Source: Kocuria sp. (GTDB lineage Bacteria; Actinomycetota; Actinomycetes; Actinomycetales; Micrococcaceae). Taken from it: DNA of 64,000 bases. Of this stretch, positions 40,352-50,182 are shown piece after piece (the stretch's first letter is position 1; the number at the start of each line of letters is the position of its first letter). The translations under genes were made by a program, and so were the position numbers. The notes below the pieces were generated by a model. It was not told the origin of the DNA. It made no database searches and worked only from the letters and a program-made list of their open reading frames with translations. The stretch lies in the NCBI RefSeq assembly GCF_030530945.1, contig NZ_JAUMTZ010000010.1:27938-91937 (forward strand), in the 5' to 3' direction.

Positions 40352-42487
40352 TCACGCGTGACCGGCATCCTTCATGCGTCGCAGCTCCTTCTTCAGGTCC
40401 GCGATCTCGTCGCGCAGCCGCCCGGCCAGCTCGAACTTCAGCTCCGCGGCGGCGTTGCGCATCTGCTCGCTGAGGTCCCCGATCAGCTGCACCAGGTCCT
40501 CGGCGGGCGCCGCCGCCACACCGTCCCGCAGCAGCTTGGCCTCGGCCGCCGCGGCGTCGCCGTCCTTCGCGGCACCCTTGGCCTTGCCGGGGGCCACCGG
40601 GGCGGTGTGGTTGTTGGCGGCGGAGCGCTGGGCCAGCAGGGTCTTGGTGTCCTCGTCCTCGCGAGCCAGCTGGTCGGTGATGTCCGCGATCTTCTTGCGC
40701 AGGGGCTGCGGGTCCACCCCGTGCTCCTTGTTGTACGCCACCTGGATCTCCCGGCGACGGTTGGTCTCCTCGATGGCCACGTTCATGGAGTTGGTGATCT
40801 TGTCCGCGTACATGTGCACCTCGCCCGAGACGTTGCGGGCGGCGCGGCCGATGGTCTGGATCAGCGAGGTGGTGGAGCGCAGGAAGCCTTCCTTGTCCGC
40901 GTCCAGGATGGCCACCAGGGAGACCTCCGGCAGGTCCAGGCCCTCGCGCAGCAGGTTGATGCCCACCAGGACGTCGAAGGTGCCCATCCGCAGGTCCCGC
41001 AGCAGCTCCACGCGCTTGAGGGTGTCCACGTCCGAGTGCAGGTACTGGACCCGCACCCCGTGCTCCATGAGGTACTCGGTGAGGTCCTCCGCCATGCGCT
41101 TGGTGAGGGTGGTGACCAGCACGCGCTCGTTGCGCTCCACGCGCGTCTCGATCTGCTCCAGGAGGTCGTCGATCTGGCCCTTGGTGGGTTTCACGATCAC
41201 CTGGGGGTCCACCAGCCCGGTGGGGCGGATGATCTGCTCCACCACGGAGTCCACCTTGGACATCTCGTACGGCCCCGGGGTGGCGGACATGAACATGGTC
41301 TGCCCGATCCGCTCCAGGAACTCCCCCCACTTCAGGGGTCGGTTGTCCATGGCCGAGGGCAGCCGGAAGCCGTGGTCCACCAGGGTGCGCTTGCGGGACA
41401 TGTCCCCCTCGTACATGCCGCCGATCTGGGGCACGGTCACGTGGGACTCGTCCACGATGAGCAGGAAGTCGTCCGGGAAGTAGTCCAGCAGACAGTGCGG
41501 GGCGGAGCCCCGGGGGCGGCCGTCGATGTGCAACGAGTAGTTCTCGATCCCGTTGCAGTAGCCCATCTGCTCCATCATCTCGAGGTCGTATGTGGTGCGC
41601 ATGCGCAGCCGCTGGGCCTCGACGAGCTTGTTCTGGGACTCCAGCTCCTGCAGCCGCTCCTGCAGCTCCTGCTGGATGGACTCGATGGCCTTGGCCATCC
41701 GCTCCGCGCCGGCCACGTAGTGGGAGGCGGGGAACACGTACATCTCCTGCTCCTCGTTGATGATCTCCCCGGTGAGCGGGTGCAGGGTGTAGATGGCCTC
41801 GATCTCGTCCCCGAAGAACTCGATGCGCAGGGCCATCTCCTCGTACATGGGGATGATCTCCACGGTGTCCCCGCGCACGCGGAAGGTGCCGCGGTGGAAG
41901 TCCACGTCGTTGCGCACGTACTGCATGTTCACGAACTGGCGCAGCAGGGCGTCCCGGTCCATCTCCTGGCCCACCGTCAGGGTGACCATCTGCTTGACGT
42001 ACTCCTCCGGGGTGCCCAGGCCGTAGATGCAGGACACGGTGGAGACCACCACGGTGTCCCGGCGGGTGAGCAGCGCGTTGGTGGCCGAGTGCCGCAGCCG
42101 CTCCACCTCCTCGTTGACGGAGGAGTCCTTCTCGATGAACGTGTCCGTCTGCGGGACGTACGCCTCGGGCTGGTAGTAGTCGTAGTAGGAGACGAAGTAC
42201 TCCACGGCGTTGTTCGGCAGCAGCTCGCGCAGCTCGTTGGCCAGCTGCGCGGCCAGCGTCTTGTTCTGCACCATCAGCAGGGTGGGGCGCTGGACGGCCT
42301 CGATCAGCCACGCCGCGGTGGCGGACTTGCCGGTGCCGGTGGCGCCCATGAGCACCACGTCCTTCTCGCCGCCCTGGATGCGTTCGGTCAGCTCCGCAAT
42401 GGCCTTGGGCTGGTCACCGGCGGGCTGGAACTCGGAGACGACCTCGAACGGGGCGACCACACGGTTGATCTTCTGGGCGAGCGACAT
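40352..42487 (-). CDS. uvrB: UvrB, excinuclease ABC subunit B
   Basis: 711-residue helicase-like damage verifier. Motif [16 protein letters not shown] (~residues 46-60), beta-hairpin [21 protein letters not shown] box ([12 protein letters not shown]), motif [11 protein letters not shown], and the C-terminal UVR coiled coil (~665-705) that binds UvrC. Slightly long owing to an Ala-rich linker before the UVR motif. ATG start set by a TAATCT box 6 nt upstream. Confidence 0.98.
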   Translation of the reverse strand: MSLAQKINRVVAPFEVVSEFQPAGDQPKAIAELTERIQGGEKDVVLMGATGTGKSATAAWLIEAVQRPTLLMVQNKTLAAQLANELRELLPNNAVEYFVSYYDYYQPEAYVPQTDTFIEKDSSVNEEVERLRHSATNALLTRRDTVVVSTVSCIYGLGTPEEYVKQMVTLTVGQEMDRDALLRQFVNMQYVRNDVDFHRGTFRVRGDTVEIIPMYEEMALRIEFFGDEIEAIYTLHPLTGEIINEEQEMYVFPASHYVAGAERMAKAIESIQQELQERLQELESQNKLVEAQRLRMRTTYDLEMMEQMGYCNGIENYSLHIDGRPRGSAPHCLLDYFPDDFLLIVDESHVTVPQIGGMYEGDMSRKRTLVDHGFRLPSAMDNRPLKWGEFLERIGQTMFMSATPGPYEMSKVDSVVEQIIRPTGLVDPQVIVKPTKGQIDDLLEQIETRVERNERVLVTTLTKRMAEDLTEYLMEHGVRVQYLHSDVDTLKRVELLRDLRMGTFDVLVGINLLREGLDLPEVSLVAILDADKEGFLRSTTSLIQTIGRAARNVSGEVHMYADKITNSMNVAIEETNRRREIQVAYNKEHGVDPQPLRKKIADITDQLAREDEDTKTLLAQRSAANNHTAPVAPGKAKGAAKDGDAAAAEAKLLRDGVAAAPAEDLVQLIGDLSEQMRNAAAELKFELAGRLRDEIADLKKELRRMKDAGHA

Positions 42488-42493
42488 GGCCCC

Positions 42494-42499
42494 AGATTA
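42494..42499 (-). promoter_or_regulatory. -10 box TAATCT, leaderless promoter of uvrB
   Basis: Minus-strand TAATCT, 6 nt, then ATG at 42487, in the 64-nt gap after coaE. Confidence 0.6.
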
Positions 42500-42551
42500 C
42501 GCGGGCCCTCCGACACGGAGGACGCCGCCGCGTGGTCTCGTGCGCCACGGT

Positions 42552-43178
42552 TCAGGTGGTCTCCGCCTCCCACCACCGCCGCACCTGGTGCTCGAGGTCC
42601 TCGGGGGTCCCGGAGTTGTCGAGGACGGTGGTGGCCACGGCACGACGCTGCTCGTCGGAGGCCTGGGCGGCGATGCGGCGTCGTGCGTCCTGGGGGTCCA
42701 TGCCGCGGTCCTCGACCATGCGCCGCACCCGCTCCGCCTCGGGGGCCTCGACCACCAGCACGCGGTCCATGTCCGCGTGCTGCCCGGTCTCCACGAGCAG
42801 GGGGATGTCCTGCACGAGCACTCCCCCGGGCGGGACCGCGGCGGCACGCCGGGCCGCCTCGGCACGCACGAGCGGGTGCATGATCCCGTTGAGCTCCGAC
42901 AGCCGGGCCTGGTCCCCGAAGACGATCGAGCCCAGGGCCGCCCGGTCCAGGCGCCCCGTGGCGGGGTCCAGAACATCCCGCCCGAAGTGCTCCACGATGG
43001 CGGCGTGCCCCGCCGCGCCCGGCTCCTGCAGCTCGCGGGCGATCGCGTCCGCGTCCACCACCACGGCTCCCAGGCCGGTGAGGCACCGGGAGACCGTGGA
43101 CTTCCCGGACGCGATGCCGCCGGTGAGACCGACCCGCAGGACGTCGGTGTGTCCGGGTCGGAGGAAGGGTTCCGTCAT
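42552..43178 (-). CDS. coaE: Dephospho-CoA kinase
   Basis: 208-residue kinase for the last step of CoA synthesis. P-loop GLTGGIASGKSTV (residues 18-30), DADAIARELQEPG (substrate region) and the lid block DIPLLVETG. Many actinobacterial CoaE proteins carry a C-terminal UPF0157 extension; this one does not. Located between uvrB and rpsA as in M. tuberculosis. AAAGG lies upstream of the ATG. Confidence 0.94.
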   Translation of the reverse strand: MTEPFLRPGHTDVLRVGLTGGIASGKSTVSRCLTGLGAVVVDADAIARELQEPGAAGHAAIVEHFGRDVLDPATGRLDRAALGSIVFGDQARLSELNGIMHPLVRAEAARRAAAVPPGGVLVQDIPLLVETGQHADMDRVLVVEAPEAERVRRMVEDRGMDPQDARRRIAAQASDEQRRAVATTVLDNSGTPEDLEHQVRRWWEAETT

Positions 43179-43288
43179 GGTGGGGGCCTTTCGTGGGATG
43201 GCGCCGGGGATCGGTGACAGCTCCGATCATGGCAGATGCGTCCCGCCCGGGTGCCCGCCCCTGCGCCACGGCAGACGGGGAGCCTCCC

Positions 43289-43294
43289 TAGACT
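43289..43294 (+). promoter_or_regulatory. -10 box TAGACT, leaderless promoter of the YigZ-family gene
   Basis: TAGACT, 6 nt, then ATG at 43301. No Shine-Dalgarno is present. Confidence 0.6.
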
Positions 43295-43300
43295 GTGCGG

Positions 43301-44020
43301 ATGACCGCCGATGAGACCGCCCCCGCTCCCCCGGACCCCACCGCCTCCTACACGGTGCTGCGCGGCGGGCAGCACACCGCCGAGGTGGAGATCCGGAAGT
43401 CCCGGTTCCTGGCGGTGCTCACGCGCGTGGAGACGGAGGAGCAGGCGCGCAAGGCCGTGACTGAGGTGCGCGATGCCCACCGGGACGCCCGGCACCACTG
43501 CTCCGCGTTCGTGCTGGGCCCCTCGCGCGAGGTCACACGTTCCTCGGACGACGGCGAGCCCTCCGGCACCGCGGGCATGCCCATGCTGCAGGCCCTGCTG
43601 CAGTTCGCCACCCCGACCCAGCGCGCCGCCGAACGGCCCGGGGACCTCTCGGACGTGTGCGCCGTGGTCGTGCGCTGGTTCGGCGGGGTGAAGCTCGGTG
43701 CGGGCGGGCTGGTGCGCGCCTACTCCGGGGTGGTGGCGGACGCCCTGGACAGCGCCCCGCTGACCCGCCGCGCCCGCTGCCGCCCCCTCACGCTCACGGC
43801 GCCCCACGCGGACGCGGGGCGCGTGGAGGCCGAGATCCGCGCCCAGGGCTTCACCGTCCTGCCCACCGAGTACGACGCCGCCGGTGCGCTCCTGCGGGTC
43901 CTGGTCCCCGATCTGCCCGCCCAGCTCGACGCCGCCTGCCACGCCCTGGCCGGCATCACCTCCGGAACCGCGCGGGTGAGCACCGGGGACGTGAGCTGGC
44001 ACGACGTGCCGCAGGACTGA
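43301..44020 (+). CDS. YigZ/IMPACT-family protein
   Basis: 239-residue UPF0029 protein. N-terminal domain signature SSDDGEPSGTAGMPML with VVVRWFGGVKLGAGGLVRAYS, then a smaller C-terminal EF-G-IV-like domain. Relatives are IMPACT and YigZ, linked to translation or stress by homology only. The ATG at 43301 is chosen because of the leaderless -10 box. Confidence 0.9.
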   Translation: MTADETAPAPPDPTASYTVLRGGQHTAEVEIRKSRFLAVLTRVETEEQARKAVTEVRDAHRDARHHCSAFVLGPSREVTRSSDDGEPSGTAGMPMLQALLQFATPTQRAAERPGDLSDVCAVVVRWFGGVKLGAGGLVRAYSGVVADALDSAPLTRRARCRPLTLTAPHADAGRVEAEIRAQGFTVLPTEYDAAGALLRVLVPDLPAQLDAACHALAGITSGTARVSTGDVSWHDVPQD

Positions 44021-44070
44021 GACATCCCGCGGGGCCGACCTCTGAGGGGCCACCACCTCGGGAGCCTGGG

Positions 44071-44117
44071 CACGCAGAAGGCCCCGCACCCTCAAGGGGT
44101 GCGGGGCCTTCTGCGTG
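44071..44117. terminator. Bidirectional terminator between the YigZ-family gene and rpsA
   Basis: Perfect 21-bp stem: arm 44071-44091 (CACGCAGAAGGC...) pairs with 44097-44117, 5-nt loop. Convergent genes end 50 nt and 45 nt away. Confidence 0.85.
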
Positions 44118-44162
44118 GGCCGATCTCCTCAGAGGAGAACGTCACCGTTCACGCGGCGCGAC

Positions 44163-45653
44163 TCAGTGACCGGTGAGCTTCTCGCGCAGGGCCGCGAGGG
44201 CCTCGTCGGACGCGAGCGTCCCGGAGTCCGTGGCCGGAGCCTCGGAGGAGTAGCTCGTGGGACCGGAGGAGTGGTTCGACGACGCCGGGGAGGACGAGGA
44301 CGAAGAGGAGGAAGAGGACGTGGTGGCCGCCTCCTGGTCGTCCTGGATGTGCTTGCGCACCTGCTCCTTGTGGGCCTCCCAGCGGGACTGGGCCTGAGCG
44401 TACTGCTCCTCCCACGCCGCGCGCTGCTCGTCGTAGCCTTCGATCCACTCGTTGGTCTCGGGATCGAAGCCCTCGGGGTACTTGTAGTTGCCCTGGTCGT
44501 CGTACTCGGCGGCCATGCCGTACTGGGCGGGATCGAACTCGGTGGAGTCCGGGTCCACACCCTCGTTGGCCTGCTTCAGGGACAGCGAGATGCGGCGGCG
44601 CTCCAGGTCGATGTCGATGACCTTGACGAACAGCTCCTCGTTGACGGAGACGACCTGCTCGGCCATGTCCACGTGGCGCTGGGCCAGCTCGGAGATGTGC
44701 ACCAGGCCCTCGATGCCGTCCTCGACGCGCACGAACGCACCGAAGGGAACCAGCTTGGTGACCTTGCCCGGCACGACCTGACCCAGGGCGTGGGTGCGGG
44801 CGAAGAGCTGCCAGGGATCCTCCTGGGTGGCCTTCAGGGACAGGGACACGCGCTCGCGGTCCATGTCCACGTCCAGGACCTCCACGGTGACTTCCTGACC
44901 GACCTCGACGACCTCGGAGGGGTGGTCGATGTGCTTCCAGGACAGCTCGGAGACGTGCACCAGACCGTCCACGCCACCCAGGTCCACGAACGCACCGAAG
45001 TTGACGATGGAGGACACGGTGCCCGTGCGGACCTGGCCCTTCTGCAGCTGCTGCAGGAAGTTGGCGCGCACCTCGGACTGGGTCTGCTCGAGCCAGGCAC
45101 GGCGGGACAGGACCACGTTGTTGCGGTTCTTGTCGAGCTCGATGATCTTGGCCTCGAGCTGCTGGCCGATGTACGGCGCGAGGTCGCGCACGCGGCGCAT
45201 CTCCACGAGCGAGGCGGGCAGGAAGCCGCGCAGGCCGATGTCCAGGATGAGACCACCCTTGACGACCTCGATGACGGTACCGGTGACGACGCCGTCGTCC
45301 TCCTTGACCTTCTCGATGTCGCCCCAGGCGCGCTCGTACTGGGCGCGCTTCTTGGAGAGGATCAGGCGGCCTTCCTTGTCCTCCTTGGTGAGGACCAGAG
45401 CCTCCACCTCGTCACCCACGGCCACGACATCGTCAGGGTTGATGTCGTGCTTGATGGACAGCTCGCGCGAGGGGATGACACCTTCGGTCTTGTAGCCGAT
45501 GTCCAGGAGGACCTCGTCGCGGTCGACCTTGACGACGGTGCCTTCCACGAGGTCGCCGTCGTTGAAGTACTTGATGGTTGCGTCGACAGCGGCGAGGAAG
45601 TCCTCTTCCGTTCCGATGTCGTTGACGGCAACCTGCGGGGTGGTGGTGGTCAT
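44163..45653 (-). CDS. rpsA: Ribosomal protein S1
   Basis: 496-residue S1 with four S1/OB domains (about 34-105, 121-187, 206-274, 291-361), each with the characteristic G.V..I...GAFVDL-type core. The C-terminal ~135 residues are unstructured and contain an uninterrupted serine run (about 446-455) before a conserved-looking end (DEALAALREKLTGH). S1 delivers mRNA to the 30S subunit. Strong promoter and a ~110-nt leader are consistent with high expression and possible autoregulation. Confidence 0.97.
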   Translation of the reverse strand: MTTTTPQVAVNDIGTEEDFLAAVDATIKYFNDGDLVEGTVVKVDRDEVLLDIGYKTEGVIPSRELSIKHDINPDDVVAVGDEVEALVLTKEDKEGRLILSKKRAQYERAWGDIEKVKEDDGVVTGTVIEVVKGGLILDIGLRGFLPASLVEMRRVRDLAPYIGQQLEAKIIELDKNRNNVVLSRRAWLEQTQSEVRANFLQQLQKGQVRTGTVSSIVNFGAFVDLGGVDGLVHVSELSWKHIDHPSEVVEVGQEVTVEVLDVDMDRERVSLSLKATQEDPWQLFARTHALGQVVPGKVTKLVPFGAFVRVEDGIEGLVHISELAQRHVDMAEQVVSVNEELFVKVIDIDLERRRISLSLKQANEGVDPDSTEFDPAQYGMAAEYDDQGNYKYPEGFDPETNEWIEGYDEQRAAWEEQYAQAQSRWEAHKEQVRKHIQDDQEAATTSSSSSSSSSSPASSNHSSGPTSYSSEAPATDSGTLASDEALAALREKLTGH

Positions 45654-45747
45654 GTAGTAGGGACTCCGATGGAATTGGTGTGATGGATTGTCACTCCCGG
45701 CTCCGCCCTGTGGGGCGTGCAGCGGCGGGAGGTCGAACTTCTTTGTG

Positions 45748-45768
45748 GGCGTGCGAAAACACGCACCC
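45748..45768 (-). other. Hairpin at the start of the rpsA leader
   Basis: Minus-strand GTGCG-TGTTTT-CGCAC with flanking G/C pairs, immediately after the expected transcription start. May stabilise the mRNA or bind S1. Confidence 0.4.
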
Positions 45769-45772
45769 GACC

Positions 45773-45801
45773 AGTCTAGTGACCGGCCGGGGCGTGTTCA
45801 A
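45773..45801 (-). promoter_or_regulatory. Strong promoter of rpsA
   Basis: Minus-strand TTGAAC (45801-45796), 17-nt spacer, TAGACT (45778-45773): the best -35/-10 pair seen in the window. Transcription start near 45766, inside the gap after the eis-like gene. Confidence 0.75.
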
Positions 45802-45812
45802 GCGCGGGGCGC

Positions 45813-47210
45813 TCAGAACGGGGAGATGCAGTACGGGTCCGTGGGAGTGGTCATCAGCGCCTGGACGTCCCGGAGGGCGGCTTCGTCCCGCACCCGCAGC
45901 AGACCGGCGTCGTGCAGCGTGGAGGCCTTCACCGCGCCGAGGTACAGCGAGCCGAGGGAGTCCACGTTCAGCGCCACGTCCGCGCCGTCGGGCAGCTCGA
46001 CCGCGGGCAGGGACTTGCCGGCCCGGTCGTCGTCGGTGCGGGGCCGGTCCCCCACGCGCTGGACCTCGACCCGCTCGCCGGTGGTGTCGAGGGTGTAGAT
46101 CCCGTCCGCGAAGCCCATGGAGTCCACGACGGACAGCGTGATCCGGCGGTGGGCGGTGTAGTGCCGGGCGGTGAGCGCGGCCACCGGGTCCAGGACCCGC
46201 AGCCACACCCGCTCGTAGCGCCGCTGCACGGTGTAGGCGGACATGTCCACCATGCCCCACATCAACGGGTCCTCGATGGGGGCGCTCCTGTAGCGCACCT
46301 CCGTGACGAGGTCCAGGTTGCACAGGTACTCCCACAGGGCGATCCGCGCCTGCGGGCTCGGGGCCACGAGGTCCGCGACCTCCAGGGTGCCCTCGAAGCC
46401 CTGGGTGGGGACGAACTTGTAGCTGACGTAGCCGTCCGGGCGCCCCTGCTCGTCGTAGTGCACGGCGGTGCGGATGTCGCGCTCCGGCTCGCCGCGGTGC
46501 CAGTTCCAGTGTCCGGAGACAAGGTCCCACCACTTGACGGTGCGCGTGAGCGATCCCGCGGTGACGCGGTGGAAGCGGGCGAAGATCTCCGGCGCGAGCC
46601 GACCCACGGCGTCGTTGTCGGCCATCTCCACGGACCCCACGGTGGGGGCCTTCAGCTGCAGGCGGGTGTGGGCGTCCACCGTGACCTCGGCGTTGAAGGT
46701 GGCGGCGCCGAACCCGAAGCGACCGTAGATGGTGGCCTCGGAGGCCGTCAGCGCCGCGAGGGGGAATCCCGCACTGTGCGCCTCGGTGAGGTCCTCGGTC
46801 ATCAGCCGCCGCAGCAGCCCGCGACGGGCGTGCGTGGGGCGCACTGTGACCTCCGAGATCAGCCACGCGGGAACACTGCGCCCCTCGCCCAGGGTCAGCT
46901 CGGAGTCCCACGAGCAGAACGTGGCCACGGGCCGTTCGGCGCCCAGCGCGGCCGGGGGCACCGGGTCCGCGGTGTAGACCGCGCGCAGCCGTGTGCCGGC
47001 CTCCCGCATGGAGACCAGGGCACGCGCGGTGGCCTCCTCCGTGGGCTGCGCGTCGTGGAAGCCCTGGGCCACGGCACGGTTCCACTGCACCGCCTCGGGG
47101 TTCTCCTCGGGCCCGCCGGGACCCACCATGAAGCGGCGCAGCAGGTAGTTGCCGCCGCGCGCGCTGTGGGTGCTCTCGTCGGTGTCGTGGTGCGGGGGCG
47201 TGCTCGTCAT
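45813..47210 (-). CDS. Eis-type GNAT N-acetyltransferase
   Basis: 465-residue protein with the Eis layout: N-terminal GNAT domain with the acetyl-CoA loop VRPTHARRGLLRRLM, a second GNAT-like domain, and a C-terminal SCP2-like domain. It ends in ...YCISPF; in M. tuberculosis Eis the C-terminal Phe carboxylate is catalytic, and this ending fits. Eis enzymes acetylate amines, including aminoglycosides, but the physiological substrate here is unknown. ATG 47210 has GAGGAG upstream; a longer frame to 47282 overlaps polA. Confidence 0.87.
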   Translation of the reverse strand: MTSTPPHHDTDESTHSARGGNYLLRRFMVGPGGPEENPEAVQWNRAVAQGFHDAQPTEEATARALVSMREAGTRLRAVYTADPVPPAALGAERPVATFCSWDSELTLGEGRSVPAWLISEVTVRPTHARRGLLRRLMTEDLTEAHSAGFPLAALTASEATIYGRFGFGAATFNAEVTVDAHTRLQLKAPTVGSVEMADNDAVGRLAPEIFARFHRVTAGSLTRTVKWWDLVSGHWNWHRGEPERDIRTAVHYDEQGRPDGYVSYKFVPTQGFEGTLEVADLVAPSPQARIALWEYLCNLDLVTEVRYRSAPIEDPLMWGMVDMSAYTVQRRYERVWLRVLDPVAALTARHYTAHRRITLSVVDSMGFADGIYTLDTTGERVEVQRVGDRPRTDDDRAGKSLPAVELPDGADVALNVDSLGSLYLGAVKASTLHDAGLLRVRDEAALRDVQALMTTPTDPYCISPF

Positions 47211-47260
47211 GGTGCTCCTCGTGGATCCGGGTGTTGTCGCGGCTCGTGCGCCGGGTCTGG

Positions 47261-50137
47261 TCAGTGGGCGGCCTGGTGCCACGTGCGCCCCGTTCCCACG
47301 TTCACGTCCAGCGGCACCGTCAGCTCTGCGGCGCCCGCCATCTGCGTGCGCAGGATCTCCTCCACGGCCGCGCTCTCGCCGGGGGCCACCTCCACGATCA
47401 GTTCGTCGTGGACCTGCAGCAGCACCCGGGAGCGCAGCTGCCCGTCCCGCAGGGCACGGTCCACGCCGATCATCGCCTTCTTGATGATGTCCGCGGCGGA
47501 GCCCTGGATGGGGGCGTTCAGGGCCATCCGCTCGGCCGCCTGACGGGCCTGGCGGTTCTCACTGGTGAGGTCCGGGAGGTAGCGGCGGCGGCCGTCGATG
47601 GTCTCGGTGTAGCCCTTGGAGCGCGCCTCCTCCACGACACCCCGGAGGAAGTCCCGCACGCCGCCGAAGCGCTCGAAGTACCCGCTCATCATGGTGCGGG
47701 CCTCGTCCACGCCGATGTTCAGCTGCTGGGACAGCCCGTAGGAGCTCAGCCCGTAGACCAGTCCGTAGCTCATGGCCTTGACCTTGGAGCGCATCTGCGC
47801 GGTGACGTCCTCGGGAGCCACGTCGAACACGCGCGAGCCCACGAAGCGGTGCAGGTCCTCGCCGCCGCGGAACGCCTCGATCAGCCCCTCGTCCCCGGAC
47901 AGGTGCGCCATGATGCGCATCTCGATCTGGGAGTAGTCCGCGGTCATGAGGCACTCGTAGGGGCCCTGGGCGTCCTCCCCCACCACGAACACGTCGCGGA
48001 TGCGCTGGCCCTGCTCGGTGCGCACGGGGATGTTCTGCAGGTTGGGGCCCGTGGAGGAGAGCCTGCCGGTGGCCGCCACGGTCTGCTGGTAGGTGGTGTG
48101 CACCCGGCCGTCGTCGGCGATCGCGTCCCGCAGCCCGGCCACGATCTGCTTGAGCTTGGAGTACTCCCGCCAGTTCATCAGCGCCACGAGGAAGCGCGAG
48201 CCCGCGGTGTCCGGGGAGACCCGTCCCATCAGGTCGGTGACGGCCGCGGCGTCCGTGGTGTAGCCGGTCTTGGTCTTCTTGGTCTTGGGCAGCCCCAGCT
48301 CGTCGAACATCACGGCCTGCAGCTGCTTGGGCGAGCCCAGGTTGACCTCGTGGTCGATCTGCGCCTGTGCCTGCTCGAACGCCCGGTCGATGGGCTGCTG
48401 CAGGTCCTCGAACAGCCGGTCCACCCCCGCACGGTCCATGGCGATGCCCGCCGCCTCCATGCGGGCCAGGATCACCGCCAGGGGCATCTCCAGCTCGGTC
48501 AGCAGCGAGAGCTGGTGGTCGGCCTCGAGCAGCGCCCGCAGGTGCTCGCTGAGCGTGCGGCACGCCCCACCCAGTGTGGCCTCCCGGCACAGCACGGCAT
48601 CGGGGACGCCGCCCAGGGCGGCCTCCTCCCCCAGGTCCAGCTCCGTCTGGCCGTGCGCCTCTGCGGCCGCGGTGTCGACGGCGGGGACCTCCACCTCAAG
48701 GTGCTGGGCGAGCTGGGCCTCCAGCTCGTAGGAGCGCAGGGCGGGGCGCAGCAGGTAGCCCGAGAGCTGGACGTCGTCCACCACCCCGGCCAGTGTGATG
48801 CCGCGCTGGATGAGTCCGTGGTAGAGGTCCTTGAGGCCGTCCACGATCTTGGGGGCCGCGGGATCCGCGAGCCACGCCGCGACCGCCTGCTCCACGGCCG
48901 GCTCCGCGGTCACGAGGTCCACGGCGGCGGCGGTCTCTCCCGTGAGCACGAGCGCGGTGACCTCCTCGCCCGAGGGAGCCTTGGGATCCGGGGACAGCCG
49001 CCGCACCACCACGGCGCCGCCCTCCTCCTGCGCGTCCCGCCACGCGGCGAACTCCGCCGCGGAGCCCACCCGGGTGACGTCCGTGACCGCGGGGACCACG
49101 GCGACGTCGTCCGCCGTGCCCTGGCCGCCGAAGGCCTCCAGCAGGCGCCCGCGCAGCTGGGAGCCGAACTCGAGCTCGTCGAAGACCTCCGTGACGCGCT
49201 CGGGATCCGCACGGGGCAGAACCGCGTCCGCGAGGTCGAGCTCCAGCGGCAGGTCCGTGACGAGCCGGTTGAGACGCCGGTTGCGGCGCACGAGGTCCGC
49301 GTTCTCACGCAGCGCCTCGCCCTTCTTGCCCGTGATCTTCCCCGCGTGCTCCAGCAGCGACTCGACGGGCCCGTACGCGGTGATCCACTTGGCGGCGAAG
49401 CCCGGGCCCACACCGGGGACGCCGGGGAGGTTGTCGGCGGTCTCGCCGGTGAGGGCCGCGAGGTCGGGGTAGTTCTGCGGGGCCACCCTGTACTTCTCGA
49501 AGACCGCGGCCGCGTCCATGCGCCGCAGGTCCGAGGGGGTGCGCCCGGGGTAGACCACCGTGACGTGGTCGGTGATCATCTGGAACGCGTCGCGGTCCCC
49601 GGAGAAGACGAGCACCTCGAAGTCCTCACCAGCGGCGGTGGTGGCGAGGGTGGCCAGGACGTCGTCCGCCTCGTGGCCCTCCAGGGTGACCACGGGCACG
49701 CCCAGCGCGTCCAGGATCCGCCGGATGTTGGGGACCTGCCCGTGGAACTCCTCCGGGGTCTCGTCCCGCCCGCCCTTGTACTCCCCGTACTCCTGGGAGC
49801 GCAGGGTGGGCCCCTCGAGGTCGAAGGAGACCACCAGGTGGGTGGGCCGCTCCTCGCGCACGAGCTTGACCATGGTGTTCACGAAGCCGTAGACACCCTC
49901 GGTGTGCACGCCCTCGGACGTGACGAAGCCCGGGCCGCCGCCGTACTCGGCGGCTCGGGAGAGCGCGAAGAAGGCGCGGAACGCCAGGGAGTGGCCGTCG
50001 ATGAGCAGCAGCCGCTTCTCCGGCCGGGACACGGGCTCCGGCAGGGGCACCTGGCGCGGGGAGTCGGTCTTCTCGCCGATCGTCACCGTGCGGGTCTCGG
50101 GGGTGTCCGGGTGGGCCTGCTTGCTCGTCTCAGTCAC
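47261..50137 (-). CDS. polA: DNA polymerase I
   Basis: 958-residue family A polymerase. N-terminal 5'-3' exonuclease/flap domain (LLLIDGHSLAFRAFFAL; EGHEADDVLATLA; FSGDRDAFQMI; HhH LPGVPGVGPGFAAKWI). The middle 3'-5' exonuclease-like domain lacks the DxE catalytic pair, so no proofreading is expected, as in other actinobacteria. Polymerase motifs A (TADYSQIEMRIMAHLS), B (RSKVKAMSYGLVYG) and C (LLQVHDELIVE) are intact. GTG start set by a TAGGAT box 6 nt upstream. Confidence 0.98.
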   Translation of the reverse strand: MTETSKQAHPDTPETRTVTIGEKTDSPRQVPLPEPVSRPEKRLLLIDGHSLAFRAFFALSRAAEYGGGPGFVTSEGVHTEGVYGFVNTMVKLVREERPTHLVVSFDLEGPTLRSQEYGEYKGGRDETPEEFHGQVPNIRRILDALGVPVVTLEGHEADDVLATLATTAAGEDFEVLVFSGDRDAFQMITDHVTVVYPGRTPSDLRRMDAAAVFEKYRVAPQNYPDLAALTGETADNLPGVPGVGPGFAAKWITAYGPVESLLEHAGKITGKKGEALRENADLVRRNRRLNRLVTDLPLELDLADAVLPRADPERVTEVFDELEFGSQLRGRLLEAFGGQGTADDVAVVPAVTDVTRVGSAAEFAAWRDAQEEGGAVVVRRLSPDPKAPSGEEVTALVLTGETAAAVDLVTAEPAVEQAVAAWLADPAAPKIVDGLKDLYHGLIQRGITLAGVVDDVQLSGYLLRPALRSYELEAQLAQHLEVEVPAVDTAAAEAHGQTELDLGEEAALGGVPDAVLCREATLGGACRTLSEHLRALLEADHQLSLLTELEMPLAVILARMEAAGIAMDRAGVDRLFEDLQQPIDRAFEQAQAQIDHEVNLGSPKQLQAVMFDELGLPKTKKTKTGYTTDAAAVTDLMGRVSPDTAGSRFLVALMNWREYSKLKQIVAGLRDAIADDGRVHTTYQQTVAATGRLSSTGPNLQNIPVRTEQGQRIRDVFVVGEDAQGPYECLMTADYSQIEMRIMAHLSGDEGLIEAFRGGEDLHRFVGSRVFDVAPEDVTAQMRSKVKAMSYGLVYGLSSYGLSQQLNIGVDEARTMMSGYFERFGGVRDFLRGVVEEARSKGYTETIDGRRRYLPDLTSENRQARQAAERMALNAPIQGSAADIIKKAMIGVDRALRDGQLRSRVLLQVHDELIVEVAPGESAAVEEILRTQMAGAAELTVPLDVNVGTGRTWHQAAH

Positions 50138-50143
50138 GGAACC

Positions 50144-50149
50144 ATCCTA
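50144..50149 (-). promoter_or_regulatory. -10 box TAGGAT, leaderless promoter of polA
   Basis: Minus-strand TAGGAT, 6 nt, then GTG at 50137, in the 45-nt gap after the response regulator gene. Confidence 0.6.
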
Positions 50150-50182
50150 GGGCCACCCTCGGACAGCCACCCCGGGCCCGGC

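Noticed and set aside
44285..44335. Serine run in rpsA as a sign of frameshift or CRISPR-like repeat
   Set aside because: The frame continues to a conserved-looking C-terminus; it is a simple codon repeat.
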